DNA of 64,000 nt from Mesorhizobium comanense. Lineage in GTDB: Bacteria; Pseudomonadota; Alphaproteobacteria; Rhizobiales; Rhizobiaceae. Below the pieces are notes generated by a model. That model did not search any database. It had not been told where the DNA came from and saw only the letters and a program-made list of their open reading frames with translations. Location of the stretch: assembly GCF_005503535.1 (NCBI RefSeq), contig NZ_SCNN01000004.1:124001-188000 (forward strand), read 5' to 3'. The position numbers and the translations under genes were made by a program. Of the stretch, positions 46,010-55,494 are shown one piece after another (position 1 is the first letter of the stretch; the number at the start of each line of letters is the position of its first letter).

Positions 46010-47386
46010 CTAGACGAGCATGCCCATCGGATTTTCAATGAGGCTCTTGAAGGCGACCAGCAGCTCGGCCCCCAGCGCGCCATCGACGGCGCGATGGTCG
46101 GTCGACAGCGTCACCGACATGACCGTTGCGATCTTGATCTCGCCGTTCTTGACCACCGCCCGCTCCTCGCCGGCGCCGACCGCCAGGATCGTCGCATGCG
46201 GCGGGTTGATGACGGCGGCAAAGTCCTTGATGCCGAACATGCCAAGGTTCGACACCGCCGTGGTGCCGCCCTGGTACTCCTCCGGCTTCAGCTTGCGGCT
46301 GCGCGCGCGGCTGGCCAGGTCCTTCATCTCGTTGGAGATGGTGGACAGCGTCTTTTCATCCGCATGCCGGATGATCGGCGTGATCAGCCCGCCCGGGATC
46401 GACACGGCCACGCCGACATCGGCGTGCTTGTGCTTGACCATGGCGCTTTCGGTCCACGAGGCATTGGCATCCGGCACCGCCTTTAGCGCAATCGCCATCG
46501 CCTTGATCACCATATCGTTGACCGACAGCTTGTAGACGGGCGCCTCGCCCCCGTTGGACTGCTCGCCGGTCTTCTTCATCGGAGCCGCGGCATTCAACTG
46601 CGAACGCAGCGCCAAGAGCGCATCGAGTTCGCAGTCGAGCGTCAGGTAGAAATGCGGGATGGTCGACTTTGCTTCGACCAGACGGCGCGCGATGGTCTTG
46701 CGCATATTGTCATGCGGCACGAGCTCGTAGGAGCCTTCCTCGAACAGGCGAAGCACCTGATCGTCCGACATCGGCTTGGCCGGTGCGGGAGCGGTGGTCG
46801 TTGGAACCTCAGCGGGCGGCGCCTTGGCTTCGGGCGCAGCCTTTGCGCCGCCGGCAACCGCCGCCTCGACATCCGCCTTGACCACGCGGCCATGCGGGCC
46901 GGTTCCGGCGATGCTGGCGAGGGCAATGCCCGCTTCACGGGCCAGACGACGAGCCAACGGTGTCGCGCGTCCGCCCGACGGCGACTGGCCGATCTCCCCC
47001 CCTGTGGGGGAGATGCCCGGCAGGGCAGAGGGGGGCGCGACAGAATGAGAGGCTGGAGGGACAGCGCCCCCCTCTGTCGGCTTCGCCGACATCTCCCCCA
47101 CAAGGGGGGAGATTGGCGTCAAATCTTGCTTGGCCCCATAAGCCTCGCCGTCGGCATAGATCCAAGCAACGGGCGCGCCGACCGCGATGTCGACGCCTTC
47201 CTTGCCGGTCACATCGCGCAAGATGCCGCTGGCCGGAGCGTCGATCTCCATCGCCGCCTTGTCGGTCTCGATCTCGAACAGCACGTCGCCCTTCTTGACC
47301 TGCTGACCTTCCGTGGCGAACCAGCGCGAAATCTGGCCGGTCGCCATATCCATGTCGACCTTGGGAAGAATGACTTCGGTCGGCAT
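46010..47386 (-). CDS. 2-oxoacid dehydrogenase complex E2 (dihydrolipoyl acyltransferase)
   Basis: A 458-residue E2: lipoyl domain (1-80) with lipoyl Lys43 in ETDKAAME, a linker, a peripheral-subunit-binding domain (about 141-175, TPLARRLAREAGI) and the acyltransferase core (about 230-458) with the catalytic STDHRAVDG motif near 430. It moves the acyl group from E1-bound ThDP to CoA. Residues about 90-133 of the linker are encoded by a palindromic repeat (see separate entry). It follows E1beta by 1-3 bases. No E3 gene is present, so it would use lipoamide dehydrogenase from elsewhere. Confidence 0.9.
   Translation of the reverse strand: MPTEVILPKVDMDMATGQISRWFATEGQQVKKGDVLFEIETDKAAMEIDAPASGILRDVTGKEGVDIAVGAPVAWIYADGEAYGAKQDLTPISPLVGEMSAKPTEGGAVPPASHSVAPPSALPGISPTGGEIGQSPSGGRATPLARRLAREAGIALASIAGTGPHGRVVKADVEAAVAGGAKAAPEAKAPPAEVPTTTAPAPAKPMSDDQVLRLFEEGSYELVPHDNMRKTIARRLVEAKSTIPHFYLTLDCELDALLALRSQLNAAAPMKKTGEQSNGGEAPVYKLSVNDMVIKAMAIALKAVPDANASWTESAMVKHKHADVGVAVSIPGGLITPIIRHADEKTLSTISNEMKDLASRARSRKLKPEEYQGGTTAVSNLGMFGIKDFAAVINPPHATILAVGAGEERAVVKNGEIKIATVMSVTLSTDHRAVDGALGAELLVAFKSLIENPMGMLV
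46988..47117. repeat. 130-base palindromic repeat inserted within the E2 coding sequence
   Basis: Long inverted arms of about 51 and 54 bases (46988-47038 and 47064-47117) flank a 25-base centre. Each arm carries the C-run, CTGTGGGGGAGATG and CAGAGGGGGGCGC blocks, with the right arm also containing the extra hairpin GTCGGCTTCGCCGAC. It is read through in frame, coding a Ser/Pro/Gly-rich segment in the E2 linker. Confidence 0.85.
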
Positions 47387-47389
47387 GGA

Positions 47390-48388
47390 TCAGCGAACCC
47401 CTTTCACGAGGTCGCGCGCGGCGGCGATGATGTCGGGAACCTGCGGCACGGTGGCCTTTTCGAGCTCCGGATTGTAGGGGATCGGCGTCTCGGCGCCGCC
47501 CAGACGCACGATCGGCGCGTCGAGATAGTCGAACGCCTCGCTCTCGGCGATCATCGCGCTGACCTCGGCGCCGATGCCCAGCGTCTTGACCGCTTCGTAG
47601 ACGCACATCAGCCGCGACGTCTTCTTGACGCTGTCGATGACGGTCTGCTTGTCCATCGGCCGAATGGTCCGGAGGTCCACGACTTCGACGTCGATGCCTT
47701 CGGCTTCCAGCGTGGCGGCGGCGTCCAGCGCCTTCTGCACCATGATCGAGGTCGCGACGATGGTGAGATCCCGGCCCTCGCGGCGGATGTCGGCCTTGCC
47801 GATCGGCACGGTGTAGTAGCCTTCGGGCACCGGGCCTTTCGCCTTGTAGAGCAGCTTGTGTTCGAAGATCATCACCGGATCAGGATCGGCGACGGCCGCG
47901 AGCAGCATGCCCTTGGCATCATAGGGTGTCGCCGGCTGGATGACCTTCAGGCCCGGCACATGGCCGAGCCAAGCTTCCAGGCTCTGGCTGTGCTGCGCGG
48001 CGGCACCCGTGCCGGAACCCGCGGGAAAACGCATCACCACGGGCACGGAAACCTCGCCGCCCAGCATGAAGCGCATCTTGGCCGCCTGGTTGACGATCTG
48101 CTCCATGGCGAGCGTGGCGAAATCGGAGAACTGGAACTCGAAGATCGGCCGCATGCCGGTGACGGCCGCGCCCACCGCGACGCCGGCGCCGCCCAGTTCC
48201 GAGATCGGCGTGTCCAGCACCCGGTCGGCGCCATAGCGGTCGACCAGGTCGCCGGTCACCTGGAAGGCGCCGCCATAGACGCCGATGTCCTCGCCCATCA
48301 GGAAGACGCGCTCGTCCATGTCCATGGCGATCGCCATGGCTTCCTGGATCGCCTGGGCGTAGCTCAGTTCACGCACCATCGCGTCCAT
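47390..48388 (-). CDS. 2-oxoacid dehydrogenase E1 beta subunit
   Basis: A 332-residue E1beta of the PDH/acetoin/branched-chain type. [57 protein letters not shown] and a transketolase C-terminal domain (about 200-332) are visible. It lacks the N-terminal lipoyl domain found on the housekeeping alphaproteobacterial PDH E1beta, so this is a separate complex (acetoin- or other 2-oxoacid-specific). Its ATG overlaps the E1alpha stop as TGATG. Confidence 0.92.
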   Translation of the reverse strand: MDAMVRELSYAQAIQEAMAIAMDMDERVFLMGEDIGVYGGAFQVTGDLVDRYGADRVLDTPISELGGAGVAVGAAVTGMRPIFEFQFSDFATLAMEQIVNQAAKMRFMLGGEVSVPVVMRFPAGSGTGAAAQHSQSLEAWLGHVPGLKVIQPATPYDAKGMLLAAVADPDPVMIFEHKLLYKAKGPVPEGYYTVPIGKADIRREGRDLTIVATSIMVQKALDAAATLEAEGIDVEVVDLRTIRPMDKQTVIDSVKKTSRLMCVYEAVKTLGIGAEVSAMIAESEAFDYLDAPIVRLGGAETPIPYNPELEKATVPQVPDIIAAARDLVKGVR

Positions 48389-49416
48389 CACGCCTGCTCC
48401 GTATAAACATAATTTCCAGTCTCGCTGACGTCGGGCGACGGGCTCGCCTTGGCGAATTCGATGCCGTCGGCGATTTCCTTCGCCACCGCTTCGCGAATGG
48501 CCTCGATGCCCCTGTCGTCGATGAAGCCGAATTCCCGCAACTCGCTCTCGAACAGCGTGATCGGGTCGCGGTTCGACATCCAGTCCTCGATCTCTTCCTT
48601 GGTGCGATAGCGGTTGCGGTCGCTCTTGGAATGGCCGCGATGGCGGTAGGTCTTGGATTCGATCAGCGTCGGACCTTCGCCGTTGCGAGCCCGTTCGACA
48701 GCCTTGTGCGAAGCCTCTGCCACCTCGGAGAAGATGTTGCCGTTGACGATGACGCCGGGCATCGAATAGGCGGCGGCGCGGTCGGCGATGTTCTTCACAG
48801 CGGTCGAGCGGGCCGTCGAGGTCGACATGCCGTAGCCATTGTTCTCGCACACGAAGATGACAGGCAGCTTCCAGACTGCCGCCATGTTGAGCGCCTCGTG
48901 GAAGGCGCCCTCATTGTTGGCGCCGTCGCCGAAGAAGGAGACCACCACCTTGCCGGTCTTCATCATCTTGGAGGAGAGTGCCGCACCGACCGCGATCGGA
49001 ATGCCGCCGCCGACGATGCCGTTGGCGCCGAGATTGCCCTTGGCGACGTCTGCGATGTGCATCGAGCCGCCACGGCCCTTGCAGTAGCCCGTCGTCTTGC
49101 CGAAGAACTCGGCGAACATGCGCTTGACCTCAGCGCCCTTGGCGATGCAGTGGCCATGGCCGCGATGCGTCGAGGTGATCTGGTCATCCTCGGCAAGCGG
49201 CATGCAGATGCCCATGGCGCTGGCCTCCTGGCCGATGGACAGATGCATCGTGCCGTGGATCAGCCCACGCATGTAGCTTTCTTCCGCGCCCTCTTCGAAG
49301 CGGCGGATGAGGTACATCTTGTGAAGCACCTCCCTGAGCTGCTCGGCGCTGTACTGGCGATAGACGAAAGGCAGGTTGGCGCGGCTGTCCGCGGCCGCTT
49401 TGCTGGCTGTGGCCAT
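48388..49416 (-). CDS. 2-oxoacid dehydrogenase E1 alpha subunit
   Basis: A 342-residue ThDP-binding subunit. The ThDP/Mg motif [21 protein letters not shown]...ENN is near residue 165-195, [10 protein letters not shown] near 85 and [31 protein letters not shown] near 115-145. The phosphorylation-loop region [13 protein letters not shown] follows the family. It forms a heterotetramer with E1beta. The ATG is 2 bases after the stop of the SAF-domain oxidoreductase gene, so the four genes (oxidoreductase, E1alpha, E1beta, E2) are one operon. Confidence 0.92.
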   Translation of the reverse strand: MATASKAAADSRANLPFVYRQYSAEQLREVLHKMYLIRRFEEGAEESYMRGLIHGTMHLSIGQEASAMGICMPLAEDDQITSTHRGHGHCIAKGAEVKRMFAEFFGKTTGYCKGRGGSMHIADVAKGNLGANGIVGGGIPIAVGAALSSKMMKTGKVVVSFFGDGANNEGAFHEALNMAAVWKLPVIFVCENNGYGMSTSTARSTAVKNIADRAAAYSMPGVIVNGNIFSEVAEASHKAVERARNGEGPTLIESKTYRHRGHSKSDRNRYRTKEEIEDWMSNRDPITLFESELREFGFIDDRGIEAIREAVAKEIADGIEFAKASPSPDVSETGNYVYTEQA

Positions 49417-49418
49417 GA

Positions 49419-50747
49419 TCACGCCTCCACGGTTCCGTAGACGAGTTTGTCCTGCCGCGCACGCAGTTCGGCGATCTTGGAGCCCGGTGCGGGCGCCGCA
49501 TTCGCATAGGTGATGAGTTCGCCCTTCTTGATCGGCGCCGTCACCGAACCGCCCTGCAGCAGGCCGCAGGGAATGGCCCTGGCGGCGTGCGCTTCCGGCG
49601 CCGTCATGATCCAGGCGCGGTAGCAATATTCACCGATCGCATCGAGCTTCTCGCCCGGCTGCATGTCCTTCTTGGCAACGGCGGCGACCTCGGCCACCGG
49701 CTTGGCCAGCGGCACCATGTCGGCCTTGCCGTAGAGCACGACGCGGGCGCAGGTCAGCGGCACTTCGAGCGAGGTCAAATGATAGGGGCGGTGGAAGGTG
49801 AAGTACGGGCCCTTGCCCATCTTCAGATCCTCCATGCGCTCCGAAATGCGCGGATGCGACATGTCGGCGACGACGAAGACGCCGGGCGCAACGCCCTTGC
49901 CAATGGAATAGTCGACCACGCCGACTTTGGACAGCACGCCGCCGTCCTTCTGCGGCACCAGCACCTTGTTCAGCTCACCAAGGGTCGCGGCCGGGCCATG
50001 CATGCCGGCCTTGTCGGGCACCAGCCCGGTGGCGTTGGCGATCGCCGCCATCTCGACCATGGTCTTGGAGCCGTCGACGAACTCGACCAGCATGCGCACA
50101 TTCATGTGCCGGCGCCTGGCTTCTTCCTCGTAGGCGGGCGGCGTCGCGTCGATGTTGAGCGGGTTGTTCTTGCCCTTGCCTGCGGCAACGATCGGATGGC
50201 CCATCGCCGAGACGAACTCGATCAGCTCCATGCAGGAGGACGGCTCGTCGCCGGCGCCCAGTGAATAGGTGACGCCCAGCCGGTCGGCCTCGCTCTTCAG
50301 ATAGGCGCCGATGGTAACGTCGGCCTCGACATTCATCATCACCAGATGCTTGCCATGCTCCATGGCGCGCAGGCCGATCTCGGCGCCGACAGCCGGAACC
50401 CCGGTGGCGTCGATGACGACGTCGATGAGATCGTTGTTGATGACCAGGCTGGCATCGTTGGTGACCGCGACTTTGCCGGCCTCCATGGCTGACGTCATCG
50501 CCGAGGCGTTCGACACTTCGCGCGCATGGCCGGTTTCCTGGAAGGCGATGTCGACCGCCTTGCTGGCGGCGGGAAGGTTGAGTTCGGAAATGGCGCCGAT
50601 CTCGATGCCGGACATGTGGGCGACGCGGGTGACGATGTCGGTTCCCATCTCACCCGAACCGATCAGGCCGATGCGGATAGGCTTGCCCGATTTGCCGCGC
50701 TCATCGAGATCGCGGGCGAGCCCCGTCAACGAAATATTGGAAGCCAT
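49419..50747 (-). CDS. Homoserine-dehydrogenase-like NAD(P) oxidoreductase with SAF domain
   Basis: A 442-residue protein. The N-terminal Rossmann motif IGLIGSGEMGTDIV (about 25-38) and VVIDATGVPAVGAEIG put it with homoserine-dehydrogenase-like oxidoreductases; the C-terminal part (about 345-430) is a SAF domain like that of FlgA and sialic-acid synthase antifreeze domains. Members are found next to E1/E2 genes or sugar-acid pathways but, to my knowledge, lack a settled reaction. ATG at 50747 lies about 10 bases after GGGAGG. It is the first gene of the E1/E2 operon and divergent from the carrier-thioesterase gene. Confidence 0.8.
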   Translation of the reverse strand: MASNISLTGLARDLDERGKSGKPIRIGLIGSGEMGTDIVTRVAHMSGIEIGAISELNLPAASKAVDIAFQETGHAREVSNASAMTSAMEAGKVAVTNDASLVINNDLIDVVIDATGVPAVGAEIGLRAMEHGKHLVMMNVEADVTIGAYLKSEADRLGVTYSLGAGDEPSSCMELIEFVSAMGHPIVAAGKGKNNPLNIDATPPAYEEEARRRHMNVRMLVEFVDGSKTMVEMAAIANATGLVPDKAGMHGPAATLGELNKVLVPQKDGGVLSKVGVVDYSIGKGVAPGVFVVADMSHPRISERMEDLKMGKGPYFTFHRPYHLTSLEVPLTCARVVLYGKADMVPLAKPVAEVAAVAKKDMQPGEKLDAIGEYCYRAWIMTAPEAHAARAIPCGLLQGGSVTAPIKKGELITYANAAPAPGSKIAELRARQDKLVYGTVEA

Positions 50748-50972
50748 ACCGCTCATTCCTCCCACATTGCAGGCTTGTTCAAGTGGTTGACGGGTATTGA
50801 ACATCTGTATTTCTGTCAAGACTAATGTCCAAAATTACCGCACTTTCGCCTCCCATTCCACGAACCCGCAACCGTCATGCAGACGGCCATTTTGCCTGCC
50901 GTCGGATCGTGGGGTTGTCCCTGGACACAGCTGTGCGTAAAAGGTCATGGAAACATCGGCAGGGGCTTTCCG

Positions 50973-52028
50973 ATGAATGTTCATCCAAGGGCGCGCCCGG
51001 TCGCGTCGCCGGGCGACGGACCGGCACATGCGATCGCGGGCATCTTCGCCGGGGAATTGCAGGTTCCCTCGGTTGGTCTCGACGACAATTTCTTCGATCT
51101 CGGCGGCGATTCGCTGATGGCCGAGACGCTGGTGCTTGCCGTGCAGAAGCGGTTCGGGGTCAAGCTGCAGACCTCCGTCCTGCTGGAGGCACAGACACCG
51201 CGCGAGTTCGGCCGGCTGATCGGCTCGCTGGTGCCGATGCACCCTGCCCGCGAACTGATCGTGCCGGTATCGGGCAGCACCGGCCACGAACCGATCGCCA
51301 TGATCCATGGCATTACCGGCTCGGCGCTGTTCGCCAACCGCTTCAGCAGGCAGCTGAAGCAGGAATACGCCATCTTGGCCGTACGCGGCATGGGCACCGA
51401 GCCCGGCGAGACGCCCTATTCCGGCATGGGTGAGATCTGCTCGAATTATTTCGAGGCCCTCACCTCTGTGACGGGCCGACATCCCGACATTGTCGGCGGT
51501 ATCTGCGTTGGCGGGCTGCTGGCCATCGAGGTCGGCCGGTTGAGCCACGAGGCGACCGGCAAGCGGCCGGCGATCGTGCTCATCGACCCACCCTCGCCAG
51601 GTTCGGCCTGGCTGAAGCCGATGCCGGACGATCGGCTGACCGAAGGCAGGCGGCGCAATATCGCCCGCAAGGTGATCTACTGGCGCATCTTGCGCGATGC
51701 GCTCAAGGCGGTCGGGCTCGGACAGACACGGCTTGGACGGCACCTGCGCAAGAAGGCCTACAAGAGCACGCTCCTGCAGGCGGCCGCCGGCTTCGTGCCC
51801 TCATCCTACCCCTGCGACATCCTCATCCTCGCCAGTTCGGAATGGGGTGCCACGACGGTTGCCGACTACAAGGGCTGGGCATCCGACAAAGCCAGCGTGA
51901 AGACGGTGGTTATGCCCGGCACGCACAACAAATTCCGCAAAGCCAACATGGATGCGATCGACGCCGAAATCCTCGCTTTCCTCGCCGAACGGCAAGGCGC
52001 GGCGCGGGAAGCCCGGCACAATCCATGA
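50973..52028 (+). CDS. Carrier-protein/thioesterase didomain protein
   Basis: A 351-residue two-domain protein. Residues about 16-85 are a peptidyl/acyl carrier domain with the phosphopantetheine Ser47 in DNFFDLGGDSLMAETL. Residues about 95-340 are an NRPS-type thioesterase (alpha/beta hydrolase) with IHGITG oxyanion segment and nucleophile elbow GICVG at 176-180, so the nucleophile is Cys178 instead of Ser; His in MPGTHNKF near 320 would complete the site. It is coupled by a 4-base overlap to an adenylating ligase, so the ligase probably loads this carrier. Start at 50973 has a weak AGGGG upstream. Confidence 0.82.
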   Translation: MNVHPRARPVASPGDGPAHAIAGIFAGELQVPSVGLDDNFFDLGGDSLMAETLVLAVQKRFGVKLQTSVLLEAQTPREFGRLIGSLVPMHPARELIVPVSGSTGHEPIAMIHGITGSALFANRFSRQLKQEYAILAVRGMGTEPGETPYSGMGEICSNYFEALTSVTGRHPDIVGGICVGGLLAIEVGRLSHEATGKRPAIVLIDPPSPGSAWLKPMPDDRLTEGRRRNIARKVIYWRILRDALKAVGLGQTRLGRHLRKKAYKSTLLQAAAGFVPSSYPCDILILASSEWGATTVADYKGWASDKASVKTVVMPGTHNKFRKANMDAIDAEILAFLAERQGAAREARHNP

Positions 52029-53491
52029 GTTTTGGCCGGCAGCTGCTGGAGGCCTTCGCCAGCCATGGCGACAAGGTGGCGATGGTCAGTGACCGGTCAC
52101 AGGTCACTTATGCGCAGGCGCTGGCGCAGATCGGGCATCTGAGCGCCAATTTCAGCGCATCGGGTATCGGGCCCGGCGATCGTGTTGGCCTGGCAATGGT
52201 CGACAACATCGACGTGGTGCTCTCCATCCTTGCCTGTTGGAAAAACAACGCCACTCCTGTCGTCATCGACTTTCGAACGCCCGCGAGCCAGCGTGCCAGG
52301 CAGGCCCGCGACTTCGGCCTGAAGATCATTTTCGAGAACCGCGCCATGCCGGGCGACGAGGTTTATCCCCGCGCCCTCTTCGACGCCGGCTGGAAAACGG
52401 ACGCGTCGGCGCCGGGTTTCGGCACCGACGCTCCGATGAGCGATGCCAATCCAGCCTTCCTCATCTTCTCGTCCGGCACCACCGGCGATCCGAAAGCCTA
52501 TATCCAGTCGCATCAGGCGCTGGCAAGGCGGATCGCTGCCCGCAAAGCCGTGGTGGAAGGCACCGCCAAGCGCTTCCTGACGCCGATGGCCCTGTCCTAC
52601 TCGGCGATGCGCCACCAGGTCTTCGGCTACCTGCTCTATGGCGGTGTCGTCCGGTTCTTCCCGCCTTTGTTCACGCCATCGGAGCTCATCGAGGCGCTGC
52701 TGTCGTTCCAGGCGAGCGGCACGGCGCTGGCGCCATCGGTCATAGCCCGGATGGTCAAGGAGGTTGGCGAACGCGCCACCCACCTGCTTCCCCATCTCTC
52801 CGTTCTCTACAGCGTGGGCGGACCGGCCAGGGGCGAGGACAAGATCGCGGCCTATCGCTACATCTCGCCGGGATATCGCATCAGCTACTCATCGAGCCTG
52901 ACCGGCATCATATCGTCGCTTTCAGGCCTGGATATCCTGGCCAAGCCGGAAAGCGCCGGCAGGCCGGTGGCCGGTGTCCAGATCGAGATTCTCGACGCGG
53001 ACGGCCGTGTGCTGCCGCAAGGCGAACGCGGGCTCATCAAGGCCCGGACGCCGACCATGGCATCAGCCGTGCTGATGCCCGGCAACCGGCTTTTCGTCGA
53101 TCCGCAGGTCATGGGCCCGGACTGGGGCATTCCCGGCGATATCGGTTTCCTGGACGCGGACGGCTTCGTGACGATCGTCGATCGGGAGGCCGACATGATC
53201 GTGCGCGGCGGGGTCAGCGTCGCGCCGCAGGAGCTGGAAAAACTGATCCGCGCGCATCCCAAGGTGCAGGATGTCGCCGTCGCGGGTTTCGCGGACGAGA
53301 CCATGGGACAGGAGATCGCCGCGTTCATCGTCTCCAGGGAAGGGACGGCCGAGGAACTTCAGGCCTTCATGCGCGCCAACATCGCGCCCGACCGGCGGCC
53401 GCGGGAGATACGGCTCGTCGCATCACTGCCGTACAGCGACAACGGCAAGCTGCTGCGCCGCCAGCTCGTCGAGACGCTGGCCCGCAAATAG
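52025..53491 (+). CDS. Class I adenylate-forming ligase (acyl/aryl activating)
   Basis: A 488-residue ANL enzyme. The P-loop-like A3 motif LIFSSGTTGDPKAYIQ is near residue 150, DWGIPGDIGFLDADG (A7) near 365, VDREADMIVRGGVSVAPQELE (A8) near 380 and the catalytic C-terminal Lys in DNGKLLRRQL (A10). It makes an acyl adenylate from an unknown acid and should transfer it to the carrier domain of the overlapping upstream gene or to CoA. It is shorter than typical fatty acyl-CoA ligases and resembles stand-alone loading enzymes of small-molecule pathways. Confidence 0.88.
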   Translation: MSFGRQLLEAFASHGDKVAMVSDRSQVTYAQALAQIGHLSANFSASGIGPGDRVGLAMVDNIDVVLSILACWKNNATPVVIDFRTPASQRARQARDFGLKIIFENRAMPGDEVYPRALFDAGWKTDASAPGFGTDAPMSDANPAFLIFSSGTTGDPKAYIQSHQALARRIAARKAVVEGTAKRFLTPMALSYSAMRHQVFGYLLYGGVVRFFPPLFTPSELIEALLSFQASGTALAPSVIARMVKEVGERATHLLPHLSVLYSVGGPARGEDKIAAYRYISPGYRISYSSSLTGIISSLSGLDILAKPESAGRPVAGVQIEILDADGRVLPQGERGLIKARTPTMASAVLMPGNRLFVDPQVMGPDWGIPGDIGFLDADGFVTIVDREADMIVRGGVSVAPQELEKLIRAHPKVQDVAVAGFADETMGQEIAAFIVSREGTAEELQAFMRANIAPDRRPREIRLVASLPYSDNGKLLRRQLVETLARK

Positions 53492-53492
53492 C

Positions 53493-55472
53493 CTAAAACA
53501 TCTTATTGACGTGGCCGAGCCAGGGCGTGGGCCACGGCTGTGAAGCCAGCATGTCGAAGACGGAATAAACAAAGACCGTCGTAACGGCGGCTATGATGAG
53601 CGGTTTGCGCCACGACTTCACGCCCAACAGCACGATGCTCCCGGCAACGAAGACAAACGTCGCCGCCAGATGACCGACCAGCAGGATCAGGACGGAAAGC
53701 GCAAGGCACAGGCCGATAATTGCGAGATTGCCCTTCATGGTCGGCTCGGTAGCCGGCGTCCATTCGCCCGGGGCCTCGGCGGACGGCTGCAGTTCAGGCT
53801 CGTGAGGAACCCGGCGACGCCACCTCACCATCGTCTGCGCAGTGGTGACCAGCGAGAAGACCGCGAGCAGTCCGGCGGTGATCACGGGGAAGATGGCGGC
53901 CTCGAAGGGGAACTCCGTCACGGCAGTCACCAGTGCGGCCAGTGCCAGCAACGTCACGGCGGTGCCGGCGATGATATCGGGCAGCGCGGGCGGCAACGGA
54001 CCGCCGGCCTTTCTGGCCTTTATCCACGATCGCGTCTGCCTGATGACCCCGACCACGGCCAGTCCAAGCAGCAGCAGCACCAGGGGCTGCGCAAGCCACG
54101 ACCAGCCGGAAATCTGATAGGCAAGGAAGAAGTAGTTCTCCAGGCTCGGGCCAAGCACGAACCCAAGCGAAAAGGCCGAGCGCGGCCAGTTGAGCTCCTT
54201 CATCGCCATGCCGATCGCGCCGACGCCGATGACCAGCGCAAAGTCGAAAGCGCTCATATTGGTCTGGTACGCGCCGACCACGATGAAGGTCACCACCAGC
54301 GGCACCAGTATGGCCGCCGAGACCTGCGCGACGCGCGCCAGCGGCCGCGTCAGCACCAAGCAGGTAACCGCGCCCACTATGTTCGCCACGGCGATGCTGA
54401 ACACCATGGACATGGTGAGCGCAGCATTCTTGCCGAGCATGTCGGGGCCCGGAACGAGACCATGCACCACGAAGGCACCGAGCAGGATGCTCATCGAGGC
54501 CGAACCCGGCACGCCAAAGGCAATGGTGGGAATAAGCGAGCCGCCTTCCTTGGCATTGTTGGCGCTTTCGGGCGCGATGACGCCCCTGACATTGCCCTCG
54601 CCGAACTTCGGTCCTGATCCTGGCCGGCGCGCGGCATAGCCATAGGCGATCCAGTCCAGCACCGCGATGCCGACGCCGGGAACCGCACCGAGCAGCGAGC
54701 CGATGGTGCTGCATCGCAGGACCAGCGGCCACTCGCGCACGGTATCCATGATGCCTTGCCACATGCCGGCATAGGTTGGCCGTTCGGCATTGCCCTGAAT
54801 GGAACCGCGCAGCAGCAGCGAAGCGAGCTCGGGCAGCCCGAACAGGCCGAGAAACACCAGCGCCACGGGCAGGCCATCCCAGAGATAGATTTCGCCAAAG
54901 GTCCATCGGTCGATGCCGGCGATCTTGTCGATGCCGACAAACGAGGCCAGCATGCCAAACATGGCCGCGGCCAGCCCCTTCAGCGGCTGGCTCCCCGCCA
55001 GCATCGCCACGATGGAGAGACCGAAGGCGCAAATCGCGAAGAAGTCCGGCGTCTTCAGATAGAGGACAAGCGGCCGCATCACCGGGATGGCCGCGGCAAG
55101 CACCAGCGCACCGAACACGCCGCCGATCATCGATGCGGAATAAGAGGCGCCGAAGGCGCGCGCGGCTTCGCCCTTCTTGGCCATGGCATGCCCGTCCAGC
55201 ACCGTCGCCGCGGCGCCGACCGAGCCGGGAACGCCGAAAAGGATCGCCGGGATGGTATCCGACGTGGTGTTGACCGAACCCATGCCAAGCAACAGCGCGA
55301 AGGCGGCGTAGGCGTCCATGTTGTAGGTCATGGGGATGAGCAGGGCCATCGCGAACAGCCCGCCAATGCCTGGAACGACGCCGACAATCAGGCCGGCGAA
55401 AACCCCGGTCACCAGCATCAGCATGCGGAATGGTTGGGCCATCTCGACGATGGCGGTCAGGATCAGGTCCAC
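53493..55472 (-). CDS. tctA: Tripartite tricarboxylate transporter, fused TctA-TctB membrane protein
   Basis: A 659-residue inner membrane protein. About 1-500 is TctA (12 helices; VGVVPGIGGLFAMALLIP near 30, SDTIPAILFGVPGS near 70 and ESANNAKEGGSLIPTIAFGVPGSASM near 300). From about 505 to 659 four more helices with a soluble loop match TctB, which is usually a separate 150-residue protein. No separate tctB is present. It works with TctC for Na/H-driven uptake of di- or tricarboxylates or other acids. It ends one base from the convergent ligase gene, with no terminator between. Confidence 0.9.
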   Translation of the reverse strand: MDLILTAIVEMAQPFRMLMLVTGVFAGLIVGVVPGIGGLFAMALLIPMTYNMDAYAAFALLLGMGSVNTTSDTIPAILFGVPGSVGAAATVLDGHAMAKKGEAARAFGASYSASMIGGVFGALVLAAAIPVMRPLVLYLKTPDFFAICAFGLSIVAMLAGSQPLKGLAAAMFGMLASFVGIDKIAGIDRWTFGEIYLWDGLPVALVFLGLFGLPELASLLLRGSIQGNAERPTYAGMWQGIMDTVREWPLVLRCSTIGSLLGAVPGVGIAVLDWIAYGYAARRPGSGPKFGEGNVRGVIAPESANNAKEGGSLIPTIAFGVPGSASMSILLGAFVVHGLVPGPDMLGKNAALTMSMVFSIAVANIVGAVTCLVLTRPLARVAQVSAAILVPLVVTFIVVGAYQTNMSAFDFALVIGVGAIGMAMKELNWPRSAFSLGFVLGPSLENYFFLAYQISGWSWLAQPLVLLLLGLAVVGVIRQTRSWIKARKAGGPLPPALPDIIAGTAVTLLALAALVTAVTEFPFEAAIFPVITAGLLAVFSLVTTAQTMVRWRRRVPHEPELQPSAEAPGEWTPATEPTMKGNLAIIGLCLALSVLILLVGHLAATFVFVAGSIVLLGVKSWRKPLIIAAVTTVFVYSVFDMLASQPWPTPWLGHVNKMF

Positions 55473-55494
55473 CTTTCTAAGCCCCGCCCCGAAC

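Noticed and set aside
47390..49416. Housekeeping pyruvate dehydrogenase
   Set aside because: E1beta lacks the N-terminal lipoyl domain of the alphaproteobacterial PDH, there is no E3 gene, and the operon starts with an unrelated oxidoreductase.
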